In this document: positions 12,041 to 23,796 of the stretch, in pieces
Numbering within the stretch: the stretch's first letter is position 1
Layout of the letters: every line of letters starts with the position of its first letter
DNA from: Ceratothoa steindachneri
Taxonomy: Eukaryota; Arthropoda; Malacostraca; Isopoda; Cymothoidae
DNA length: 64,000 nt
Assembly: GCA_963969495.1 (NCBI GenBank)
Contig: OZ018321.1
Location: forward strand, 124,262,521 to 124,326,520
Direction of reading: 5' to 3'
The notes under the pieces: generated by a model
The model's input: only the letters and a program-made list of their open reading frames with translations
Told to the model about the DNA's origin: nothing
Database searches by the model: none
Translations under genes and position numbers: made by a program

Positions 12041-13041
12041 TACTCAAAAAGGAGATTAAATACTTGATTTTAAATTTTCTTTAAAATCTGAGAGTGAATA
12101 TCATTATGATGAAAGGGAGACATGTAGAAAAGGAGAAACTCCTAGTAGGACTATTTAGTATAAAGGTTAAGAACTACTAGATTAGGCACATCATAGAACC
12201 TAACCCTTGTCTCTTGAACATAACCAATGTCTGTAATCAATCACCACATGATTGCACTGTGCCTTGTAGCTAACTTATGATACTTGACTTCGCTTGCGAT
12301 GAACAGAGTAGTTGGTATTCACCCCTACCATGGAGATGTCAAGTCACTACATAAAAATGTAAATAATTTCCATGTCGCCGTAAAATTTCATCGCCCACCA
12401 TTACCTTTACATTAAGCTATTCTATGACTTTGGCCATTCAGTATATATTAATGAATCAAAGAATTATGTTTGCCTTAAGTATAAGGTTATAATCACTTTC
12501 AATTTAGATTACACTAAACACATACTACCAAATTGTAGGTGATGATTTTTATTATCGTTTTATTTTCTAATTATTATTGCTATTAAAAAAACATAAAGAT
12601 TTAAGCGAGGGCATCCCAACTTAAAAATTTTGAGAAGCATATTAAAAAAAGTGGTTAGGGAAAGTAAAATGTATGGCCGCTAAACAGCGAGAGTAATATA
12701 AATAGGAAGGAGCAGGACGCCTACCTTGTGTAACATTATCGGAGCTGGCACATTCCCACAAGGTGCCGTCACGTGCTATTTGTTGATTATTTTCTGATTC
12801 TAAGTCACCTGTATGAGTACGTACTCGTTTTACCGTTGCATCACCTTGAATTTTCCTTTCTGTTTTCCAACATTCTCATTATTTTTTGAAAGTATACACA
12901 TGGGTATATATTAGTCGAGTGTATATATAAAATATATAGATGCAAATGTATAAATATTATTTCCCTAACAAATTAATTTTTATATGATTGGAGTGGGATT
13001 TTCGAATCTAAAACAGAAAGTGGTAAAATAATGGAGATTTA

Positions 13042-13044
<3 letters not shown>
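12041..13044. other. Sequence without recognisable genes
   Basis: No supported coding or RNA feature. AT-rich with short frames only. Confidence 0.55.

Positions 13045-13083
<39 letters not shown>
13045..13083. repeat. (TA)n microsatellite
   Basis: Uninterrupted TA dinucleotide tract of about 39 bases, immediately beside the truncated end of a piggyBac-like N-terminus. It makes poly Tyr-Ile open frames that are artefacts. Confidence 0.95.
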
Positions 13084-13087
<4 letters not shown>

Positions 13088-13778
13088 CGGTATATATGCA
13101 TAGCAACATATATTTACCTTCAATGTTGCTTGGGTGACATGAATGAATAGAAGATTCTTGTTCACTATCGGATATGCTTGAAGATTCAAGAATGAAATCC
13201 TCACCACTTGAGTCATCAAGACACAATTCTCCACCATCTGACTTATTATCATCACCCCCAGTAAGTTTAAACAAAAGTTCACTGTCACAAAGTTTAGAAC
13301 GTCGTAATATTATGATGAACGATAATTTTTTCTTTTACCAAATACACTGCAACTAAGCAGACACAAAATCCACGATCTCTATTTTGTATAAAAGCAGAAA
13401 ACAAAACTGAGCTGGACAACAACTATGTCTATATTCACACTTTGTGGTTCATGTCCTATCACATTGAAACATCCCTCTACAAGATAAGAGAGAAGATATA
13501 TTTTAACATCTGATTTAATCATATATAAGGAAACATAAATACTGTAAATTTAGATGTTCCAAGAAGGGTCAAAATGACTCCTTAGTTGCCGCAGATGACA
13601 AGGTATATTATTCGTATGACACTATGTGAATTTTTTTAAAAATCTATAAGAATTAAGTGGTCTTTTAAAGTAAATAAAATTCAAAGAGTGACGAAGGTTG
13701 GAAGGAAGGGTTTTTTACCATGTGAAGTGGTTTTGAATTTGTAAAAGGGTCAAAATGACCCCTCTGGGCGTTCTAGTG
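13084..13778 (-). mobile_element. 5' terminal part of a piggyBac-type transposon (truncated)
   Basis: On the minus strand the sequence starts after TTAA (13779-13782) with CACTAGAACGCCCAGAGG and a palindromic GGGTCATTTTGACCC (13747-13761). A near-copy of this palindrome lies 181 bases inward (13566-13580). This matches the terminal layout I recall for one piggyBac group, with TTAA target and subterminal repeats. About 450 bases further in, an acidic peptide (DDSSGEDFILESSSISDSEQ) is read at about 13274-13090, typical of the disordered N-terminus of piggyBac transposases. The rest of the element is missing and the sequence runs into the (TA)n tract. The end sequence differs from that of the piggyBac copy at 56182-58490, so this is a separate family. 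The catalytic domain is absent, so assignment rests on termini and composition. Confidence 0.5.
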
Positions 13779-13782
13779 TTAA

Positions 13783-14939
13783 ATCACACTTTTACTTCAC
13801 AAAAGTTAACCATTATATTCAGAATCCATTAATTACACATTCTGCTGGAAATTTTTAAAATAATACTTGTATTTCTCTTAATTTTGTCCAAATTTTCATT
13901 AACCCTGTTTTTTCTTACACACCATTTGGATGAACAAAAATCTCGTAGTGATTAACTATTCTAAGAATAAAATGTACGCTGATTTATCGGATAGAGAAAT
14001 TAAACTTTCATCTTTGACACATTTAAAGGTACCTTTAAAGGCATATCTATATGGTGGTTTTTTTTTGGTTTTTTGCCCTTGAATTAGTAAGGAAGAAAAT
14101 ACTTTTCACTCGTTTCTTGGTTTGTGTTGGGCTTTCAAACAAATTTAGTGTACTCCCTGCCATGACACCATCTAGTAAATTTCGTTTCTCCACACTATAC
14201 CAGTGCTCTTGATTCACTCTTGCCCTTCCTAGACTTCACGACCCTTACTACGACCCTTACTTCATTAAGTTCTATTTTGCAAATCAGCATTTGCTGCCAT
14301 ATTTTTCAGGCTCATCTTCTCCCTACAATCTCTCACCCACAGCGTGATCCTTGTTTGTTTTAATATTCATCACAATGCAAAACAAGACCGACGAGCCTGT
14401 GCTTTGCATCTGAGGACTGACCAAATAGGAGCCATACGACACTATCTGCTTCTGAAGCCTAATTTATTGTTATTAGCTATACCCCACCCTTCAGCATTAT
14501 ACTAACAAAGGCAAACAAAGATGATCCAAACAGATTTTTTTAAGTTTCTTTCATACTTATATTCAACTTAGAATCCCTAGTTTCTTTAAGCCATTTCACT
14601 TTTGCTTAATTCTCTCTGTGGGAAAATAAATATCGCAAGGATAAAACCAGACGCCAGTTCGGTTACACAGCGTCAAGAGCTACTCGGCATGTGGGCCGAT
14701 ACTTTAACCCCCCTTCCCCTTCTGGCCCGTTGGCAAGTAACCTCGATATTCATTGCCAAAAAATTCAGGATCAACAGATTTCGTAGCCCATTAGCATAGC
14801 CCGTTGACCCTGACATGTCATAATCTTTGAAAGCGTTTGCCCACCATAAACAGATTGAATTGGCGTAAATTACCATAATTACTTGCCTGAGAGCAAATCT
14901 TTCGCTGGAATTTCGAGAGAAGACTACGATCAGCAAAAG
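13783..14939. other. Sequence without recognisable genes
   Basis: No supported feature. Short overlapping frames at 14602-14936 have no recognisable motifs. Confidence 0.5.
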
Positions 14940-16150
14940 AGGGTAGTAGAGCCCTTCGAATGAAAATCTATAAACAGGCCCACTGTCCCCTCCTAGGACT
15001 GAGATGTAGTTTCGCCAAATAGACGAAATTGCATTCTCTCCGACGAAAACAAGAAGAGACCTTTATGGCTAAGCCAGACGACTCTGAAAAGTGAGGCGCC
15101 TAGGAGAGAGGCTGAAACTTAGGCACACATCCTCCCCCTCCCCTACCCACAGGGCAGAGGTGAGGTATATATACGGCGATCTAGAGAAAAGCTAAGATCG
15201 AGTTAGCCATCGAGAGGAAGATGACGACTGGCGTCAGTCCGGACATTTAAAAGTGCAACCAAGCGGGAGTTAAAAAGTTTAAGCCTTCATCCCGAGGTGT
15301 TGCTTTCGGTCACTTCGAAGAGTAGACCATTCGTTTAGAGAACCATTCTCATACCTCTCTTGGCAGATAAACCCCCTATCTCAGTTTTCCAATAAAACCA
15401 CAGATATCCATCACCATTGAGGAATACCAAAGTGAAGTCCACTTCGTAAAAGGATTCACATTTGGTCAACGCTCATCATCGAGAAGCCCCACAAGCATAA
15501 CCCAAGTAGGCAATAATCATACATCCACTGTCCCCATCGTTTTATCGTCCCGTCAAAAAGCATCTACTCGCCTTTATTCACCCAAATCGAGCAAACTGCT
15601 GTTTTCCCCAGTCAGCCTCTCAGCAAGACGAACAACTGGGCGTCCGATCCCATCTCCCGTCTGCAATAATTCTTCCTTCAAACCCTCGCATCCCCTCAAC
15701 TCCCTATTCAACTACACGAGATCTTCCTTCAAGAACATTACTCGTCTGAAGTTACTTTATTAAGGTAAAACAATACCTATCTAATTATGTTCTTTAATTA
15801 ACGTTCAGTACGAAACTGAATGTGTGAGTGAACCATCGCGTAATCTTCATTGGCAGTAGTAATTTTCATTTAGACTCCCTTATTATACCCGTTGTAGATT
15901 GAAAGTTAATATTTAATTTTTTTTTAGTTTTTATTAAAAGTATATTTATCTCTAGTTTAACTAATCCTCGAAACGCTGCATATGGCAATAAATATCCTCC
16001 CTGGTTAAAGAACCAAATCAAAAGATAAAGATTAAAGATAAATGGTAAATAAACCAATCTTAAATAAAAAAATGAATGGAGTTATTTATCTAAGGAACAA
16101 ACGTACGTACATACTCGGCCTTATACCACGACACTCTAATTTACTCTCTT
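14940..16150 (+). repeat. Dispersed CT-rich repeat family, copy 2
   Basis: Second member of the family seen at 5880-7150 and 33640-34770. It has AGACGAAATT near 15021, a CCTCCCCCTCCCC run near 15131, a TATA-like box GTATATATACGG near 15164, an AAGATCGAGTTAG box near 15196 and one copy of the 150-bp module (about 15270-15440). The tail contains ATCCTCGAAACGCTGCA (about 15964) and CGTACGTACATAC (about 16103). The third copy has closely matching tail blocks (ATCCTCAAAACGTTGCA, CTACGTACGTACAC). No protein content. Confidence 0.6.
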
Positions 16151-19100
16151 AAAAGCTGGCTCATATACCATCTGGAATTCCCCCTACCCTGTTCTTCGCC
16201 GAATGTTAATTCGTCGATTCCCTAGCCTGATCTCCTTTCCCTCGCCACTGTGTCCCATGAAAAATTAACATCTGCCATTTTCCATCAAAATATCCTGTTA
16301 TTCACTTTACATTTTTCCTTCGAATTCTCTATCTTCAAATTAAATCCCTCGCATCACAAATGCGGGGGATTCTCTAGGTCGTTAACTCTGGTCACCGCTT
16401 CTAAAGGACAAAAATATAAGTTTGCGACCCTTCTGCCTTACATTATGGGTGAAATCTCGATCATAAAGTCGCAACTAGGGTGAATTGTGCTGACACGGCC
16501 CAACTTAGACATAATATTATAACCAAAATATGTGTAAATAAGCATATATAGTATGTTTTTTAGCTCATGGAGGCAAATGAAGAGGACATACAGCAGACAA
16601 ATGAGCAAATTGGTTATATATGATCAGCTGACTAACTGAGGAGAATAGCTACTCTTCGATGATTTGGAGACTTTGCTCTTTTATATACTTTATTACTGTA
16701 GTTTCAGTACTATTGAGAGATGAGATAAATTAAGGTTATATTATGTTATTGCCTTTGAAATATTTAACTTTTATCTTCAATTGGATAAGGCTGATACCTC
16801 TTTTTAAGTGAAATTCTCCGCAAAAAATACGTTATCTACGCAGCCAATTCCTTATATATAGGCGCGTCAGAAGATATAAAATCCTATTCAACCTTCACTT
16901 CCTTAGATAAATGCAAGTATAATCGGTAAATAGTTCTTTGTAGGGTGGGTTAGTAATATTTTTCCAAGAAAGTAATAGGTGTAAAATTTAGTTATATACC
17001 TAAAAAATATAGAGCTCGTGAAATCTCCTCCTCCAAAATTCTTTTAAGAGGTGATTTCATTTTTATCTTGAATGCCAATCGGATACATATATCTAATTGG
17101 AGAAAAGATAGTTGCAGTAACAGGAAGAGACCGGTCATTATTTCTACCACTTTAAGAAAAACCAAATGACGGAAGCAGCAGGCTGATCTGAACCTATGCA
17201 AGAAGATCGAAATTATACTGACAAGATAAGAAGCCAACAACTGGAGGAGCGGTCCTCTTGGTCAGGAGAAGTCGACTTCAATGAGCTAAATGAGATAGAG
17301 CCTACAGTAAAGTACGAGCTTCTAACATCGGGAGAAGAACCTCGAATAAGAATAAATCTGAGATCAGTATAGAGGACTGCATCATTCTCAAGGGGCCGGT
17401 GGAATGTTCAAATGGAGTTTAGTTGGTAAATACTTGTTAAAGTAATTTTTATATAAATGTGAACGTTTCCTCTACACAATAACAGTGTGGGATAAAAAAG
17501 TTTGATCGAATAGCTTATACCCCCCCTATAAAGAATATTACAAGGATATAGGTCCAAATTAACACTGCATTAATAGTTTTTCCTAAAATACAAAACTATG
17601 AAGGGTAGCTATTGTCATAGTATTCAATTAATTTCTTCTAGTTTTCCGTGATAAAAGAATTGAAAGGTTTTTAGAGACTTAGAGATGTGTAATTTTCAAT
17701 CTTGAGATTTGCAAGGAAATAATTTATTTTGTAATTAAGAGATTTAAAGCAATCATCTCCTATTCTTTGCATATTTTGTAAGCACAAATACATTCATTTT
17801 AAAAAAATACTTATTAATCTAGACAAAAGAATTACTGAATTAAATTTTATAATAGCTCCTCAAAGCTTTTCATGATACCCTGCAAATACGCGGTTTAGTC
17901 CAAGTAACCAGTGGGATCGATTTAAATCAGATGAGGCTCACTCTGAGAAAGAGGCAAATAATTACCCACGGGACATCAGGTCCGTATATACCCGTTCGCA
18001 GGAATGAGCATAATTTATGTACACTCTGGCTACGGTTCCCGTAATAACTTTAATTGGTAAAGATAATTATATAACAATTCCGAGGTCTATAGATATACTT
18101 TCCACCCTTGGGGCAAAGAAATCTAAATAAGAATAGATCCCAGCCACTCATTTACAATTCACATCTTAAAAATAATATGCTTCATCTACTCATTCATAAT
18201 TTTCAGTAAGCGAAAATGTATATGCTTTTTTAAGAGCAGCATAAACGCTTTAAAACTAATTAAATGTTTCGATTGTCTACGTACAAAGATTTAAATACAA
18301 GTTACCTTAATTACCTTTAAATACCTTGTATTAAATAAAAGTTTCCTTAATTACCTTCAACTTATGAATTTTACTACTTATAATTCATTTTAAGTTAATG
18401 ATGAAAGTTTTTTTTAAATGACGCGCTAAATTATGTAGCTTTTCAGTCTTCAAGCGTCTTTTAATATTTTATATGGTCACTATGAATTTAGTAAGATTTT
18501 TATTCAGTTTTTATCAACACATCATTATTCACACCGACAAGGCTTTATGTGTTAATTCTTTAAACTATGGTGAAATATTTAAAGCTTTAAAAGTACCTAG
18601 ATTTTTTATAATAATATCTTAGGTCTTTTAAATGGAAATAAATGAATACTTTAATATTGTTATGATGTGGAAGTAAACACAAAAGGAAGAAAGGATTAAC
18701 ACCCATTCGGAGATGTTATGTATCCAACGAACTTTTAAATCGTTCCCTTCCTGTCGGACCAATTGAATAAGACCACCTTTGTCCATAATGATACCAAAGA
18801 TTTAAAGAGAAACAATGAAATAATCCTTTATAAATATACAAATCAATAAAAATTGTACCGTAGCATTGATAGAGAATTTAATCAAGAAATTTCAAGTCCG
18901 GTGGCGGAACCATCACAAAAGATTTTCATCTTTTCTTCAATGATAAAAAAATAGCAAGGATAAAATGTAGGACAGATTTTTCTTTGGATTTGACTTAAAG
19001 GAGAATACGAGATTGTATCCTTAAGCTGATTTAGCACCCAGCCAACATTGATTTAGCCATTTACTAGCGACAGAAAGGATGAAAACAGGAAGAGGTTGGC

Positions 19101-21269
19101 AAGAAATTTAGATTACTACTTTCTTCTTCTGATCAGGAATAATACTTTTTCACAGATTTTCTCATCTGTTTTATTTCAATTGAAATCTACGCAAAGGAAA
19201 AATCCTCTTTTCACTTATCTGACGTAGAGGAATGGGAAGCACGTAACGTAAGAATAATGGAATGTATCAAATTATTTTTATTTTTTCTGATGAATAAATT
19301 ACTTCCTCAATAAAGCTGACCAAAGACAATGCATAGCAGTAAAAGGAAGAAAGTCTTGAAAAGAAACAGATGCAGCTGTCATTTACTAAATAGGCATATT
19401 TAGAGTAAGAGTAAAGACAAATGAAGAATTAAAAATTAAAATTAAATATCAAAAAGTAAAGAGACTGCCGTAGAGAAATAAAACTACCGTAATTTATGAG
19501 TCAGGGCCACGGCAACGTGTTTGTTTGGTCTCTAGTAGCAAAATTAAACAAAGCAGAGGTAATCATTTGGACTCCATGGTCGAATGCCAAATAAGCCCGC
19601 GTGTGTTATAAAAACTAAAAATGACTGGTTTTAGTTTTATAAAAACAGTTGGATTCCTAATTTTCTAAAAGAGTTTCGGACTAGAAATTGGTTAATTTTG
19701 GTGAAGAGAAAATATGTGTTAAGTTCGCCTTCCTGGTGGACCTGTAAGACCACTATGGATCTGGAGTGAAGGCATCTATCTTGAGAACGCATCCTCTTCC
19801 ACCTATGTGATTTGAACACGAAAGCAAAGCAGAATGGCTGACAAAATAGCACTCAAATAGGAACCGGATTAAGTACATTTCAAATATTACTAAAATAAAA
19901 TTCTAATTTAAATAGGGAGAAAATGAAGACCTTCATTTATTTGGAAAGAATAGGGAACAGTGTAAACTGTTAATTTTCGGAGCAGCAAATGAGAAAAATA
20001 TTTAAAATTAGTTGCCGTAAGAGGGTTTTCATATATAATTTGAGCTCTAAGCACCCAGTATCTACAAATTTTAAATTTTTTTTTCTAAATGAATTTTGCA
20101 CAGATTTGCTCTTTTCCACGAGGAGTGAAAGTGGTTAATTTTCTATCCGTTGCAATGGTCATTATTTAGCGTTTTAGGTTACTAATAAATGGTTTTCAAT
20201 ATATTCTTTTAAATTTTGGGGGGAAAGTCTGCATAATGATGATAATCCAAATAACATTGATAGCATTGTCAGATTTAAAGATAATTAATGAAATATTTTG
20301 TAACGTACATAAACTTAGTAGTTAAACATTAGGAATAAGAATTATAATATATGACTTACAGAGTTGTGCCTGGTAATTCTTAATAAGAGAGGCGTAAGCC
20401 TTTTATTCTACGTCTTCGTATTTTTATATTAGTTTTCTATGACAAATTGTTTGATTACGAAGATTGTGTTTTACCCGTTAGAAAGTAAAGAAAAGTCAAT
20501 ATTGCAAGGCAATTCTGCAATGCAAGAATCTTTCAATGACGCCATCTTTAAATACCATAAAATAGCCTTTATGGTTTTCAGAGGAAATAAGGGTTTTCCT
20601 TTTAGTGGGCGAAAAATTACCAGCACCAGGTTTTGGAAAATTTATGTATTTTCCATCTGTTTTATAGCTTTAGCTGAATTGTCTTTTGCTCTTTATTCGG
20701 TGGGGAAATCACTATTTTCCAGGGCACGATGGAGAAGATTATGGGTAGTATATTGTTTACACATGTTTAGTTTTGTTAATTCTCTAGATTACCATTAAAT
20801 ATCAGTGTTAATTTAATTGTGGAGGGGGGCCCTTTAGGGGAAAATCACGAGTTCGAAATGAAATCATAAAGGAGTGTTTTTTTTCGTTTTGACTGGAGAA
20901 ACAAGTCAAGGAAATGCTTGGGTCAGTTGCCGATTTTTTCGCCTTACTCTCTAGAATTATCCAACTAAATATTTTTAAATAACTTTAAACCCTTTACTTT
21001 CTACATCGTTCCTCGATATATAAAATTTAACTAATATTAACCTTAGAAACAATCTCCTTTGGTAAGCTATCTTCAAACGAAGTAGCGCAACTTAGTTCAT
21101 CTCTTGGCAATTAAAGATGGCGTCTTCAATAATTCCTGATTTGCACAATTAGGTTGAAATGTTGATTTTTCTTGCTCTTATAAAGGGTGCTACAATCTCT
21201 TTAACATCAATGTTTCTTCATAACAGGAAACTTTCGTAGAGAGAAAGGTTTCGGAGAGGCTGTCCACCT
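16151..21269. other. Five kilobases of AT-rich sequence without recognisable genes
   Basis: Both strands were read. Frames up to 119 codons (for example 20439-20798) carry no recognisable domain, and their amino-acid make-up (Phe-, Lys-, Ile-rich) follows the base composition. No RNA gene or repeat structure was recognised by eye. Confidence 0.5.
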
Positions 21270-21529
21270 TTAGGATACAGCTTTATCCATCCTCAGAGGC
21301 GGTTTTACGAGCCATTTAAATGGGTGGGATTTGCTTAATATAACTCTAACTACTCGGTGAAAGCGCACGTCCATGTCACCGTCTGGAAAACAGTCCCGCA
21401 GGAGGAGGAAGAGGGCGTTGGTGTAGCCACCAGTTCTACCAATGGAGCTCCCGAGGTCGATTCTACCAGAAGGAGCGTTTAAATTGTTCGTTAATACTGT
21501 GCTCATTGGTCTGGTTTAGTCAGGAGCAT

Positions 21530-21920
21530 AGGGTGCTTTCTTAACTGACCAAGCTTAAAAAGTCCAGGTTTGAGTAATCAAGAATTTAGAGGCGTGTTTC
21601 AAGACACCCAGTTTTCTCATCACACGTTTGACCTTGACCGCTCCTTAGGCAACTAGCTTTTCGATGATATCTTCTAAATAGTACTCTACTACTTCACTCA
21701 TTAACCATTCATCTCACAAATTCAAGTTAGAATTTCGTGGACCTGTACAGGCGAGACACTCTGTGTCCGAATAGCTCTCACGTTATCTGCCTGGGCAGGT
21801 TTCATTGCATTCACTAACAATGTCCCGTCTGTGGAAAGGGAGATATTCGATTCTCTACCTAGAACCTTAACTATTGCCTGATGGTAATAAAGCTGGTGTT
21901 TTGGGGTCAACATGCTCCCA
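21530..21920 (-). pseudogene. LINE ORF1 (gag-like) fragment, second lineage
   Basis: Minus-strand fragment of a Jockey/X-element-type ORF1 protein. It reads YHQAIVKVLGRESNISLSTD, then DGTLLVNAMKPAQADNVRAI (RRM-like fold of the gag domain, about 21913-21770). After a frameshift it gives EDIIEKLVA, a stop, then GAVKVKRVMRKLG and KFLITQTWTF (about 21690-21570). In the family this block is followed by CCHC knuckles; none is visible, and the downstream frame 21270-21506 is not convincingly related. The fold binds element RNA. The copy is a relic with at least one stop and one frame change. Confidence 0.65.
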
Positions 21921-23444
21921 TCAATATAACTAAGAATTAAGAAACGCTTGAGTCCGAAAGTACGTATACGCCGAACGCTAGGTAGCCTCCACGTGGAGGT
22001 GTCCTGATTTCACCATTCTCCACTCACCTTAATTGAAACTTCAATTTTTGTCATTGTGTTGGTCTCCCCGCCCGTTAGCACCTTGTCGTGGGACGTGCTA
22101 ATCGTGGTCTAGTCATGTCCCCGAACAGGAGACTCATCCGTCTGTACACAAGCAGAGAAGGAGTGAAACTCCGATCCTCTTTATCCCTTTGTTAATTTTA
22201 AAAGGAAGAACGGAGAAAGATCTCAATTTTCTCTTCCCCGGATGGAGCCCCAAAGCAAGACGAGACAGTTTCAGACATGTCGTTTTAAAATATAGATAAG
22301 TCCATGGATGACAAGAGGTAAAAACTGAGTGAGAAGTTCACAACCCCAAAGGTATCGTATGTCCAGACAAGTGAACCTTTAGGCCTTTGGTCGGAACACA
22401 ATGTCATTGAGGCTTGCGCACTACCCTTAATTGGCAAAGAAAAAGTAATCAGTTATGGCGGCTCCCAACAAGGTGAGGACTCATTGATCGGTAGTAATGG
22501 CAGGCAAGGCCCCTAGAGCCCCACCCCCATAAGTCCCTCTAAGTGCGATTGCCTTTTCAATCCACTCCCACCAGGTGCGGTCGATTTTAGACCCCTGCTC
22601 CTCGGAGCGATATCCTGTGAAAGGCAAAGAGAGGTTGCCGCTGGTACTGAAGAGGAGTCGTCTGGGTGTGACTCTAAAGAATGGGTTTAGGGGAAAATTT
22701 ATAGGATCCCATAAGAAACAACATGGATGGACACCTCCCTTTAACAGATGCAGCTGCCCAATATTGGCTTGAACAGTGGCAAAGACGAAACCAATTTTCA
22801 AATTGAGATTGGAAAGAGAACCCCTTTAACAATTGGGAGAGGAGAGAGAACGCTTTGACCAATTGGAAGTGGATAGACAACGCCTTAACCTGTCATAGGT
22901 CTGCTGATGAAGTTTTCCTAGGCCACCCCAAAACCAAGGTTGAGGTTAGTTTTACAATTCAAGGGTATACCAGATTCATTTTTTTAACTTTTTACTACGT
23001 TGGATTATTATATATAAATTAAAGATCATTAAAAGCTCTTTTATTCCTGCCAAAATCGTAATGACCTACGGCGCCGTTTTTAAGGTACAGGGGGTTCTTT
23101 TAGAACCCCTCTCTTTGAAACCCGATATCAAATAAATGGCTATAGAATTACTAAATATTAAGCATTCGAACTCGATTCACGACCAAAAAATTTACATATG
23201 ATTAAGTCATGATTTGAAATCAGTTTTCTTTAGTTCCATTAAAATCTGTTTTAATGGTGGATGAAACATATATTTTATATACACGGTCAACTATAGGCTT
23301 TGTTCTCAGTTGTATGGGAGCGCTGTTAGGTAAATAGTTCGTGTGTTTTAAATGCCGTTGAATTTAGTTCAATCTATATTCGAATGGTGCTAAAAATATA
23401 AACCAGTTCTTAGGCGCCTTTTTTTAGCAAATATTTAAGATCAC
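21921..23444. other. Sequence without recognisable genes
   Basis: Less AT-rich than its surroundings (about 22020-22930) and may be 5' sequence of the ORF1 relic or another element. No domain was recognised on either strand. Short similar phrases recur at 22805-22890 (AGAGAAC- and AACGC-like strings followed by CAATTGG), but are too weak to define a repeat. Confidence 0.4.
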
Positions 23445-23796
23445 ATGGTAGAGTTTTTCATTTTTTTCACAAATCAACGTTAAAAATCAACAGAGCATTT
23501 TCCACGAATGTATAAATTTTCGCATTATCATAGTTTTCACTATGTTTTAGTCATGTTGCTAAAAGAAAAGATATATTATATTAGGTGCATAAAATTTGCA
23601 ATGAAATGATATAAAAATCAATGGTGTAGTTTTGTTCTTTATTTACAAATTAACTTTAAATATCTAAGAAAAATTTTCCACGAATGTATACAATTTTGCA
23701 TTATCTTAATTTTCAATATAATTCAGTCAGGTTGCTAGAAAAAAAATTAAACCATCAAAAATGGAATAAAATTTGCAATAAAATGATATAGAAAAC
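23445..23796. repeat. Two-copy tandem repeat, period about 176 bp
   Basis: Unit 1 (23445-23620) and unit 2 (23621-23796) share the same order of blocks: ATGGTRGAGTTTT-like start, ACAAATYAACKTTAAA, TTTTCCACGAATGTATA, TTTTGCATTATC, TCAGTCATGTTGCTA-like and AAATTTGCAATRAAATGATATA. Divergence is substantial (roughly a quarter of sites). AT-rich satellite-like DNA; no coding potential. Confidence 0.75.

Noticed and set aside
12980..13288. Minus-strand open frames through the (TA)n tract
   Set aside because: The part inside the tract is poly Tyr-Ile caused by the dinucleotide repeat. Only the acidic segment above 13084 is treated as element-derived.
22481..22880. Three overlapping frames suggesting a gag-like Arg/Glu-rich protein
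   Set aside because: The repeats of CAATTGG-like strings are too short and the frames have stops; no domain recognised.
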